Below are positions 46,544 through 57,086 of a DNA stretch of 64,000 bases, piece by piece. The position numbers were made by a program, and so were the translations under genes. Source of the stretch: Gyromitra esculenta (taxonomy: Eukaryota > Ascomycota > Pezizomycetes > Pezizales > Discinaceae); NCBI GenBank assembly GCA_038503075.1, contig JBCAML010000005.1, forward strand, positions 1,922,001 to 1,986,000, in the 5' to 3' direction. Numbering within the stretch: position 1 is the stretch's first letter; every line of letters begins with the position of its first letter. The notes under the pieces were generated by a model, which was given only the letters and a program-made list of their open reading frames with translations, was not told where the DNA came from and did not search any database.

Positions 46544-48976
46544 TCACTCCTCATTACTTTTCACAGGATGCAATAACACTCCCTTCAAACACATCCTCCC
46601 TAACTTCCTATCATACGCTTCACCCCCATCCCCATCCGCTTCACCTCCAAGCCACCTCTTCCATAGGCCCCCAGGAAATCCTGCATTATAGTACCACGTG
46701 CTCCCCTTGAAATTATGTTCCCGATCACCAAACACGCTTTGTTGTCGCCCACCCGTGGAACCGTTGACACCGTTATTGAAAGTACGTTCCAAGTACTTCG
46801 CAGGCCATTTACGATCGATATATGTTGGATGTGGAACAAACACCGCTTTGAGACCGTGGTGAAGCGCGCAAGAGGCCGGCCACATCTCAGAGAACATCGT
46901 GTGGCCCTCTATAGCGTTCTCCCAATGCATTCGTGAGAGTAGGCGGCGGGAGAGACGGGAGGCAGTAATGATGGCAGTGCGTCGAGCGGGGCCGGTATCT
47001 GCGGAGCGGGCGGGAGGCGTGGGGGGTGGGGTAAGAGGTGAATCAGTGGGGGTAGGATTCCTCGGAGGTTTGAGAGGGTTCGCAATATGCCGGGCACTAG
47101 CTTCAGTGTAGTACCCGTATCCAGTGGTGTCAGCGGATAGGATCCAGCTTGTGCCCTCCGGGTTAAATATTGGATTAAGCGTTATCAAGTCTGCCTCTTC
47201 GTCCACGCCCCAAGTAGATTTTAAATCTTCCTCTGGCTTAGAAAAAGGTGGGATAGGGTCATCTTTGAGTATTTTAACACCCTTGACAGGCACAGGCCCC
47301 CACACAGACTCACTCGTGCGCGTTGTCGCATCTACCATCTTCACAAACGCTTCCCAGGATCCATGGATCTCTGGAATATAGAACCGCTCATTCCGCTCCC
47401 ACATATTTTTCCTTGGTTGCTTTTTAGCCCATCCCACCAAGTTCTCGAGAAGATGATAGTAGTGTCCTGTATACCGCACATCCATTTCCCAGTTCCAAAA
47501 AAACTCAAACTCAGGGTGTCGGTGTGCAAACCACTGCACAGGCATAAACGTGCTCCGATAAACACCATGTAGCGGCAGCTCCCGGAAATCCCAGTTCTCA
47601 AGTTTATGGTAAACGGTGCTCATCATTGATTCGTTCCATAACTCCGCGATGCCCCAAAACTCCTCGGGAACGTTGTCTTGCAACGTTTTGCGGTAGATGG
47701 GTTTGTCTGCCCAGATAGGGACGCGGGAGTCTTTAACATGGACGAGAAGGTGAACGGAGTATTCACCGCCAGAGAGAATTGAGAGTTCGGAGATGAGAGA
47801 GCGAAGGGAGGCGATGTCGTTGGGGGTGTAATTGTAACCAGTCCAAGTACGGATGAGGACAGCGGTTCGGGTGTGTTTCTTTTTAGAGATGCGGTTCGTG
47901 CCTCCAGGCATGCTTCTGCGTTTCCGATAGGACAGGTCCTCTATTTCTTTTTTTATGGGCAACGGCTCGTTGGGGGGGAACACTATATCTTCCATCTCCA
48001 CTAGGGTGCCAAAGCGACCTTCGTTCTGATCAGCGCATTGCCTTTGGAGGCGTCCCCAATCTACGCCTCGCCAGTCTATCTTCTTCAACGGCATGTTTCC
48101 AGGGCCCCAGCCAGTCTCGATATTATTTTCATCGTTATCGCCGTCATTGACTGCCTCCCCTAGCCCACCTTCAGCAATACTATAACCGTAGCCATAGGAA
48201 CCTAGTCTCCCATATCGATCAAAACATATATCGTCCTTGATTCCCACCAACCCATGAGCCCCAAAAACTGGACCCGGCATCCCTTCTGGTACCCCATCAA
48301 AGACTCTAATATCAGGTCTTCCCCTCCCCTTATTCTCATTCCCAACCTCCTCTTCATCAAATGAACATTCCTTATATTCCCCCTCCCACACTTCCTTATA
48401 CGCCTCACTCTTGTACTCTGGGTATGGGTTCCAGCTCCTACTCTTTGCCGTCTTCCCCCCTCCCTTTATAGCCCCAGGTCTCTTCACTCTGTCTATTGCT
48501 TCATGTGCTGCCGCCATTCCGGGCGGATACTCGGGGATGTTGGATCCTTCATCAACTAGAGTGAACAACCCCCTATAGTAGTTCTGCAAGACCGGAAAGC
48601 GATCCCACATTTCCGGAGGACCTTTTTTCCCGCCAGCAGTAACGATCCGTGTGTGAGCATCGAGGAGGAGGCGCGTAGGGCTATAGGTTATCCCACTAAT
48701 TGAAACGGTAGCTACTATAATTGTAAGCACTATCATAGAGATGATAATGCGCATGAAGCTATTTCGAAGGGCGGAAGGAGCAGCACGTCGTGTGGGCTTT
48801 TCTAAAGTAGGCCATGATGGGGTTCGGCTCGAAGACGAGATTATTGAAGCTTCAATATCGGAAGAGTTACGGGATGACGAGGCATGGCCGCTGAGGAGAG
48901 GCGTGTGGCCGGTTCGCGAGCGAGGCCGGACAGGAGGGTGTAGGGTGTCCTGGAGATCTTTCCACCAGCCCATCAC
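46544..48976 (-). CDS. DUF3405 type II membrane protein
   Basis: A single uninterrupted 810-residue frame. A Ser-rich cytoplasmic N-terminus is followed by one membrane helix (about 75-96, MRIIISMIVLTIIVATVSI) and a long luminal part, as in Golgi or ER type II proteins. The DUF3405 region (from about residue 366) has RTAVLIRTWTGYNYTPNDI, VHLLVHVKD, PVQWFAHRHPEFEFFWNWEMDVRYTGHY and MHWENAIEGHTMFSEMWPAS, with the conserved C-terminal KGSTWYYNAGFPGGLWKRWL. Fungal DUF3405 proteins resemble glycosyltransferase-like enzymes, but the reaction is unproven. Start is at 48976 or at the adjacent Met codon 48973. No intron is needed. Confidence 0.92.
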   Translation of the reverse strand: MMGWWKDLQDTLHPPVRPRSRTGHTPLLSGHASSSRNSSDIEASIISSSSRTPSWPTLEKPTRRAAPSALRNSFMRIIISMIVLTIIVATVSISGITYSPTRLLLDAHTRIVTAGGKKGPPEMWDRFPVLQNYYRGLFTLVDEGSNIPEYPPGMAAAHEAIDRVKRPGAIKGGGKTAKSRSWNPYPEYKSEAYKEVWEGEYKECSFDEEEVGNENKGRGRPDIRVFDGVPEGMPGPVFGAHGLVGIKDDICFDRYGRLGSYGYGYSIAEGGLGEAVNDGDNDENNIETGWGPGNMPLKKIDWRGVDWGRLQRQCADQNEGRFGTLVEMEDIVFPPNEPLPIKKEIEDLSYRKRRSMPGGTNRISKKKHTRTAVLIRTWTGYNYTPNDIASLRSLISELSILSGGEYSVHLLVHVKDSRVPIWADKPIYRKTLQDNVPEEFWGIAELWNESMMSTVYHKLENWDFRELPLHGVYRSTFMPVQWFAHRHPEFEFFWNWEMDVRYTGHYYHLLENLVGWAKKQPRKNMWERNERFYIPEIHGSWEAFVKMVDATTRTSESVWGPVPVKGVKILKDDPIPPFSKPEEDLKSTWGVDEEADLITLNPIFNPEGTSWILSADTTGYGYYTEASARHIANPLKPPRNPTPTDSPLTPPPTPPARSADTGPARRTAIITASRLSRRLLSRMHWENAIEGHTMFSEMWPASCALHHGLKAVFVPHPTYIDRKWPAKYLERTFNNGVNGSTGGRQQSVFGDREHNFKGSTWYYNAGFPGGLWKRWLGGEADGDGGEAYDRKLGRMCLKGVLLHPVKSNEE

Positions 48977-51104
48977 CTCGATGTAAGGGCGAGACTATGG
49001 GTATGTATCTGACACGAGCATCAATGCTAGCTTCAAACTGTCTTATTTCGGGTGTAAGGCAGGAACTTGCTTACAGGAATAAAACTTGCTCCAGTCAAGC
49101 AGCTGGCCAATAATTTTAATCGTTAAATCGGTTTGCTAGTTATCACAAAATGTGAATTGTTGTTGAATTGTCGTAGAGTTAATCGACGAATTACCGTGTC
49201 AGGTGTTGTAGATAACCGAGAGACTAGTTAGGGGTTACAAGTATGTAAGTAAACAGGCCGAGTAATCTACAGTTTCTATGGTGTCGTTACCACGGCAACA
49301 GCGACCCTAGCCGTTTTCCCAACAACTTCATCATCCCTTCCAACAAGAAAGACCGAAAACCGGTAATACTGTCAATGATGAAAAGAACCCTTAATTCTCA
49401 TCCGCCGTGCGGAAAAAAGACAAACTGGTGAATAATTGAGGCCTTAAACCCCCAATATCCTTTATGCAGTTGGGACCCAAATGAGCATTTAGGCCACGCT
49501 GCTAGGTAAAGTACTACGGGTGCCAGAGTAAATCTGCGAACGGGTGACGGTGCAACTCTTTTCTCGGGGGCTCAAGCTTGTTTGAATTTCATCCTTTTGC
49601 CAACTAACTTACTTTGATATCTAATACATAGTATTCTGAATTGATTAAGCGTTTTTATCAGGTCTTTCAGAGAGCTATGGTGAGGAAGAAGAGTCAACAT
49701 CTCTTACTCGCACCCACCTTGCTCTGGCGCCTGTAGTACTCTTTCCCGCAACGTTTTCTTATCTTGTGATAATTTGCAATCCAACAGCTATCTATCAGTT
49801 TCTTCCCCACCCTAGTTCAATTCTCATTCCGACACAGTGCGAAAAATGCACTCAATTTCAGGTAAATTTTTGGTGACAGCTAGCCGTACGTAGCACACGC
49901 TTTAGGCGACTTGGACACATGTGGTAAGGAGGTCATGCTTTTCTACAATATCAGGAAGTCTAGGGATCATAGCCGAAGATTTCAGAGGTGCAGATGGGTG
50001 TCAAGAATCGACCATGGTTCGTTCAACCGCTTCTCGGAAGGAAAAATAGCTCTCGACCTGCAGAATCAGATACCGAGCCCGTAATAGGTACATGTATTGA
50101 TCCATGCCGTGCTTTAGCAATTGTACCATGCACACGACATGTCACACTACACCACTCTCCTCAGGTTTCTTTCGAATTTCTTCCTCTTCTTTCGCTTTTT
50201 CCCGAGCAATAGCAAAAACTCCCTCGTGGGTTTTCCGAAACCAAACGGCAATGCATCAAACAAGCAACGATAGAAAGGATGAGCTTCCAGAAAGCAAGCA
50301 AGCAAACAATCCTTCTACAGCTCCGTCCAAGGCTATGTAGCGATTCTCGATGGCGGATAATCTTTTTAACATGTGCAACTCACGACGATCCAGGCAACGA
50401 TGCTCATGATGAACCAGTTGCAGAGCCCCACCTCGCTTCATGGGAAAACTTGTTGAATCCCATCAGAAAGCGGTAATCTATGGATGAGACAATCGATGGA
50501 CCCTCGGCTGTCCCTCTCCCGGGGATCTCACAGGGCAGGGGGGGACACTGAGGGCTTCATCCATCGCTACTCTACGCGTCCATGCATGTATCACAAGCCA
50601 GCAACAGTTACCTATTTATCTTGCCTCCCCCATATCCTCCTCCCCCATCACCCATGGCGGCCACGCAACTTATGCACAATGGAAGCCACATAAGGCACGC
50701 GCACAAGTGACACAATCCACCCCCACTGCCCTTGATTTACCAGTAAGGTGTCCAAAAGATGTTGCGGCCAGGGGGCAGGGGGCACGAGACTGTTACTTTT
50801 CCTTGTTCTTGCTCTTAGAGAGTTTCTCCTTTTCTCTCTCACTACAACCCCCTCAAGAGCTACATCAACATCAACTATTTTCTACAACAGAACTTCTTGA
50901 TCCATTGAATTCATCGTTGCAGCAAAGCCGTAGTGACAATTCACTGTTCTTGAACCTCAACAAAATACCGCTGCTACCATAGCTTCTATATCCCAACGAA
51001 GCTTGCCATCTGTAAACTCCCGTCAGTACCTCAACAAACACCAGACCAAATACTTTATCCATCTGTCAACTACCCATTCTGAATCTCTGTTCCCATCCGA
51101 AAAA
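48977..51104. other. Intergenic promoter region of the divergent DUF3405 and kinase genes
   Basis: DUF3405 (-) and the kinase (+) face away from each other, so this 2.1-kb stretch should hold both promoters. A CT-rich patch with TTCTCCTTTTCTCTCTC near 50820-50845 likely marks the kinase transcription start. Short frames here show no domain. Confidence 0.5.
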
Positions 51105-52791
51105 ATGTCTACCAAACTCACTCTGCAGACACTGGCGAAGATGGAGCAGCTGCCTGTTTTGCCACTCTCCTACAGTCCAGCAAATTCAGATGAATCTGCA
51201 GCGAAACTCGTGTATTCCCTGCTGCCTGAGTGGAATCCTGCGAAAGGTGGCCGTGGAATCAAGCTTGTGAGGTTCACCGACGGCATTACGAACACCGTAC
51301 GTATCAACGGTTCTTTTTGTTGGGCCATCTTTGCTTTTTTCTACCGTTGAAACGGGTTTCCCTGCATCACGATCGATTAGGGCGCAGGTTTAGCGACGTT
51401 GTGCCATGTGAAAGAGAATTTGTGCTGAGTATCGTCATCAATGATGCGCACCGCCCTTAACAATGCGCAGTCCCTCACAGCTTAGCACTCAGTTAACTTT
51501 TTCTGAATTTCGGTGCTATCCTGCTTCCCTAGGAAGGCTTTAATTTCGCTTCCTGCCTCGTACTGTTCGCCTGCGTGTGCTAACAAGCTTCTTTCTCGCA
51601 GCTCCTGAAATGCGTTCATAATCCTCCCGAAGGTACATCTCCAGCGGAAGCGAAAAGGCTCGCGGACGAAGAATCTGTACTACTGCGCGCCTATGGAAGG
51701 GACACGAATATCCTGATCGATCGCGAACGTAAGCTCTTAAATACCCGGCGATTCAATTCCATCGTGAAGAAAATCTACTAGAAAGCACTGACTAATGCAC
51801 TCCTCGAGCTCAGGCGAATGTGCATCCCACCTTCTTCTCTCCCGCCATAATCTTGCCCCACCTCTTCTTGCCCGCTTCGAAAATGGTCTTCTCTACCGCT
51901 TCGTCGCCGGCCGCGTCTGCACAGTCCCCGAAATGGGTCAACCAGCCATCTGGCACGCAGTTGCAGCCCGCATGGGGGAATGGCACGGGACTCTCCCGAC
52001 ATCGACTACCCCACCACCATCTCCCGCATCATCATCATCAGCGTCTTCAAGTGAGCCGGATATTACTTTATGGAATGTACTCCAGAAATGGATCACTGCG
52101 CTGCCAGAGACCAGTAAGACTGAAATTGACCGAAAGGAACTGCTGCAGGTAGAGTTGGAGAAACTTCAGATGAGTGAAGATGATGGCGGATATGGGATTA
52201 AGGGACAGGATGGTGGAATGGGATTCATTGTGGGTCATTGTGATCTCTTGAGTGGGAACGTCATTATTTTGCCCGAGAATGGAGGAGCAGCATCGACAAC
52301 CGGGAGCAAAAAGGTTCATTTTATTGACTACGAGTATGTCTTCCTGATTTGTTTAGTTTATATAGGTATAACGCTGACATGGGATGGATAGATACTCCAC
52401 ACCCTGCGAACGTGCATTCGACATCGCCAACCACTTTGCTGAATGGGGTGGTTTCGATTGCGACTTCAGTTTGCTACCGACTCGCTCTACTCGCCGTGAA
52501 TTCATCACGGCCTACCTCGAGTCCTTCCACCAGCACCGCAATTGTCTTCGCTCAGCTACCAAAGAGGCCGAGGTGGATAGTTTGATGGCGGAAGTCGACC
52601 TCTTCCGTGGTGTTCCGGGATTCTACTGGGGTATCTGGGCACTCATCCAGGCAACTATCAGTCAGATTCATTTCGATTATGCTGGGTATGCAGAGATCAG
52701 GTTAGGAGAGTACTGGGACTGGAAGGCCGAGTTTGAGGGAACGAGGGAGGGAGAGATGAGCGTGAGGGAGAAGAGGTGGGCGCAGGAATAG
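51105..52791 (+). CDS. EKI1: Ethanolamine kinase (choline/ethanolamine kinase family)
   Basis: Four exons (51105-51296, 51602-51728, 51814-52333, 52392-52791) give 412 residues. It phosphorylates ethanolamine with ATP, the first step of the CDP-ethanolamine (Kennedy) pathway to phosphatidylethanolamine, in the cytosol. Evidence includes VRFTDGITNT/LLKC, ILIDRERE, APPLLARFENGLLYRFVAGR, the catalytic HCDLLSGN (H248) and IDYEY (D278), then CERAFDIANHFAEWGGFDCD. Intron joins fall in phase with donors GTACGT, GTAAGC and GTATGT. ITNTLLK and the short N-terminus favour ethanolamine over choline kinase. An in-frame ATG at 51003 exists, but MSTKLTLQ at 51105 fits the family better. Confidence 0.92.
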
Positions 52792-55700
52792 AAGTCTATG
52801 GAGGATAATTCTTACCAGTAGCATTTTACCTAGCCCTAATACTCGGTTTAGATGGTCTCTTATGCCTGATTTTGGGTCCAAAAGCATCTTTTTCTCTTAA
52901 GTTTCTATTTTCTGTGTTTGCAGGGTGCAGCAAAAAAGGGTGTTTCAACAACGGGGTTTGTATTTACTTTACTTTTATACCAGGTGGGGGATACCTTTAT
53001 GGTAATTCGTTCTTCACTTTTTCTATCTTCGTTTTTTAGGATTTGACTGTCTCCCCTGATGGTTGTGTTCATTTTTTATTTTTTCGTTTTCATGTGCATG
53101 TGTTTTTGCAATGCTTTGGCGGAGGCGTAGGGTCTGTTTTTCAACAATAACGACGGCTATACTTGATGATAGGCGGTTAAAATTTTTAGTATAGAGATTC
53201 GGGGATGTGGGAGCAGTTTAGTGATAAGATATTTTTATTACGTCATCTGTCCATAAGAATACATTTAGAACTTGTGGATTCCATAGGCGAGGACTTACCA
53301 CTGCACGTATATCCAATACCCGAGAATTAGACCAGTTTGCTGGAATAAAAGTATTCGTGGAACTCTCTGATACTCCCCTACAGTCACGAGATATCACTCA
53401 TGCTACATAAGCCTACCCAAGTGTCTAGATAGATAGATAGATAGATTTATCATTTAACGCATCCAACCCTAGGGTTATAGCGACTACCCAAATGTCTTCT
53501 AATCGTGGGATATTTCGCTAACGCGTGGCTGCCCTTCTGGGAATCTTGCCAGGGTGACCAACGGGCAATCATCTTCAAGTTTGAGGTTGGTGGCTTGAAC
53601 GTAAGTTCGTTCCTATCCCATAGTACCTCTTTCCATAACCCTCCATCTCCTTTACAGCACTCTGCCATTTCCTGACACTCATTAATCTCAAGCCATCGAG
53701 ACATCAATTATCTATACATACTAGCTCCAGCATTATCTCATAAAACATCCAGATGACGGAAAGGCGCGGATCTTAGGCAAAGGAGAGCTCAACAATGTAT
53801 GTAGCTAGAACAGAGACCGCCGTCTTTAAACCCCAATATGTATTACGTATTATCTTATTAACGTGTTCAAAGACTATATCTTCCCAGCACTAAATTCTAC
53901 CTAAAACAAGGGTTTTCTCTTGTTTTATGGCCAATTCTCCTTTGAATTGTAGTTTTATTTCGAAAGAGAGTATTCAGGGATCTCCGGAGAAGCGTGTGAA
54001 AACTCTATATCTCTGGCTGCGACCTAGATTATCCCATGATATAGTTCAACATTAGACTAACACTTAACTTATGAAACTGCTCTAAGGGGACATCTCGGTG
54101 TTCCTAGATTGGGATATCTATCAGGCGCCAAAGCCAAAGACAACGTTGAGTCGGCCATGTACACTCACGATACGAATTTACTAATTCTCAGCGCACTATT
54201 AGATATGGGTGCTACCGATTCGGTATTTAGACAGCTAGGAAATGGATTCCAGCTATGGGCTGGAGGTAAAGCGTCAATTATAGATACAGACTAGCTGCAG
54301 GCTTCAGATCGAAATATAGCCCAACATAAGTTAGGCGTCACCAACCCCCAAAATCGATACCAAGATTTAGAGGTAGAAGTCGCTCCAGCGGTGCTTTATG
54401 TGATGTTCCTTCTCTCAAAAAGCTTTACCATTTAATTCGAATACTAACTCAAGTTATCGGGAATAGGACGAGAAAGCAGATCAGAAAAGGTAGAGTATAT
54501 ATGTGAACGAGAAAAATACAAATATGTGGGTGATTTATTGACTATCTTGCTTTTATTTGTATCTTTAACACACACTAGGCCTGTCTGATTTAACAAGTAT
54601 CAGAACAAACGGCTAAGAGTGATCTATCGCTTAGCGCAGGAACCTACCTATGTCGAGTGATAGATAGTGATTACAAATTCACAAAGTAGCTACCAATATC
54701 TACGGCAAATCATGAGGAAGACGGTACGTACTCTGAAAAGTGTAATTCGCACTCCCGTCAGCAAATGGTAAAAGCGATCCCACCTGCAGATGTTGTTCCA
54801 AATGGTTGGCTAAGAGCATCACATCGTGATAGCATCTTGGCTACATATGTTATATCAACGTCCACTGAGATCACCACAAGTAGAGCCGACCTACAATCCA
54901 TAATTCAGAGATCGCTATACACCAGTACTAAATCCACAAATCAATTTCCGCGTCTTCCAAAGCTTCATCCATGCTATCGCGGCACGTTGTGTAACGTGTC
55001 AAAAAGCTTAGCATCACTGAAACGTTATCCTGCTTGAAAGGCTCGTGGCGTAATACTGCCTCGTGAAATTCGTCTCCGGCGATTGCGGCGTTTCACATTT
55101 CAGTCTTTTGTATGGCTGGTGTTGGATGTTATATGTCTTAGCTTCTTCAAGGCTATTCGTTAGACACATAGCGAAATATTATAGGCAACCTTCCACCACG
55201 AGAGGGAAAGATGGATGGATTCTCGGTGGGATTTCGGGGCGTGGATGCGCCCTTGCAACTTCCCAGAATCATTTCCTTTTTTATGCCTGTGGCAGATCGG
55301 TTAGTACTTCTCTATGGGAAAAGTCGTGATCGCGCCCCCTTTTTTTCACCGGGCGGTTCTTGTGTACAAATCGATAAGGTCCAATTTCCCAGGGTTCTCC
55401 AACAAATATGCGTGATCTCAGTTTATCTTGGCCCAACAGAGGGAGTCAAGTTGCCACAAACAACGGCATCCAGGGATGGGTAGATTCCCTACCCCTATGT
55501 ATCCTAAAGGGGTCTGCAGAAAAGTCCAGACAAAGTAAACAAAGACAAAAATCAACAGCGAAGAGCTCATCTCGGAAATAAGGGCCGTCATCACGAGCTC
55601 TTAAGGACCAACCGTTTGGCGAAAACATGGAGATCGTGACACAAAATAACTGTATTTTCCAGGGGCACAACCGAAAGTGGTAGCCGAGCGAAAAGGCTTT

Positions 55701-56297
55701 TCTCGCTTTCAGGTTCCTCGTGTAACCATTGAGGCCACAATGAACAGAAAGGTACAGACCAGGCTCCCTTGTAAATTGGCAGAAAACACCCGTCGCGCAT
55801 AAAGCACTGTAAGCTTAATTGAATAATAGGCCCCACTCTCTAATCCCCACCGAGTGTTTGCAGATCATAACGTAAACTGTGGGTTTATTCTCCGCCTGCC
55901 GTCCTCGACTTAACTTCAACAAATAAGGATAGGACTCCACAGATAGCCTCCTTGCGCAATAGAAATTCGCCGTTTTATGCAAGTGAAGTAATATACACTA
56001 AAATTGAACAAAAAGATGCGAGCCCGAGCAAAATTAAAAACACATGAAGGAAAAAAAATGTAACGAGAGAAAAAACACCATATCCCGGTTTGCAAAAAAA
56101 AAAAAAATCCCCAAAGAAAAGAAAGCTGTACACTGTTGTCTGAAGAACCGTGCCCGCGCGAGCCAAGTATCATAAAACAATCACAACCATAAATGGAAGA
56201 AATCGATTATTCCACTTATCTCAGTAAACATGAAAACCATTAATCTATCATCCACATTATTTCCATCCTATACTATCAAACATACTAATCAAGTCAT
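52792..56297. other. Spacer between the kinase and SOD-like genes
   Basis: The first ~300 bases are probably the kinase 3' UTR. Retroposon insertion B lies at 53413-53497. No open frame in the rest has a recognisable domain. Confidence 0.6.
53413..53497 (-). mobile_element. Short retroposon insertion B with (TATC)n tail and 14-bp TSD
   Basis: CTACCCAAGTGTCT (53413-53426) and CTACCCAAATGTCT (53484-53497) differ by one transition. The 57-bp insert (53427-53483), read on the - strand, contains CCTAGGGTTGGATGCG, then AAATGATAAATC, then the (TATC)n tail, matching insertion A along its length. The frame reads RYNPRVGC, like insertion A. Confidence 0.75.
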
Positions 56298-57086
56298 TTA
56301 CAAGACGAAGACAGAAGCAACGAGCATGCTTCCGAGAGCTACAACGGAGGAGATACCGAAAGTTGAAGCGGAGCTACCAGCGGCCTGGGTAACAGCTGGG
56401 CCACTTGGGACGTTGCTGACAAGATTGAAGTTGGCGCAAGCAATACGTCCACCACCAGCTTGATGAACAACAACTGAACGGTTTCCAGCAAAGGCACCGA
56501 TACCAACCTTGGTCGAGACATAATCGTCGGTATAGGCAGAAGAGTACTCAACTGCGGACAAATCAGTATGTTTGTAAATGGATCTGATTGAATAATGAAG
56601 ACTCACTGATTGTTCCATTGACATCCGGGATACTGCCATGCTTGCCGGCCAAATCACCAACCTCGCATGTCTGGGGGGCAGTCTTGTCGCAAGGAGTGAC
56701 TTGGCCACGCTGGTAAGGATCCAAATGTGCCAAAGTGCCGTTGCAGTTTCCGCTGGCTGGGACGGGCTGGTCGTGGATGTGGTATGTGAAAGGGCCAGTC
56801 AAGCCCTTGAAGCCCTTGAAGCCGACCTTGATAGCAACACCAGTGCCATTGTTGTTGGCAGTCATGGTAACCTTTCCAGTCACAGTACCGTTGACAAAGG
56901 TGGCAGCATAGCTATTCAAATTTGATATTAGTTTCCTGGCAATTGTTGAAAATGTAGAGAGGCAACAAACCTGGTGCCAACCGGGTTGTCATTGATGACA
57001 GCGGCATTACCAAGAAGACCGGTGGTCTGCGCAGAAACGGCAGCGATGGCCATGATGGAAGATGCGAAAAGAGCTTTGAACTGCAT
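56298..57086 (-). CDS. Copper-only superoxide dismutase-like GPI protein
   Basis: Three exons on the - strand (57086-56971, 56911-56607, 56551-56298) give 224 residues. A signal peptide (1-19) and a C-terminal Ser/Ala-rich hydrophobic tail indicate a GPI-anchored surface protein. The SOD_Cu fold keeps all four copper ligands: H83 and H85 (YHIHDQ), H101 (AHLDP) and H170 (VVVHQAG). It also keeps the active-site Arg (R176, GGGRIAC) and the C95/C179 disulphide pair. The zinc loop is replaced by CEVGDLAGKHG, where usual zinc-binding His positions are missing, as in the copper-only SODs of Candida (Sod5) and Histoplasma. Likely role is extracellular superoxide removal. Introns are 59 nt (donor GTTTGT, branch ACTAAT) and 55 nt (donor GTGAGT). 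Confidence 0.9.
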
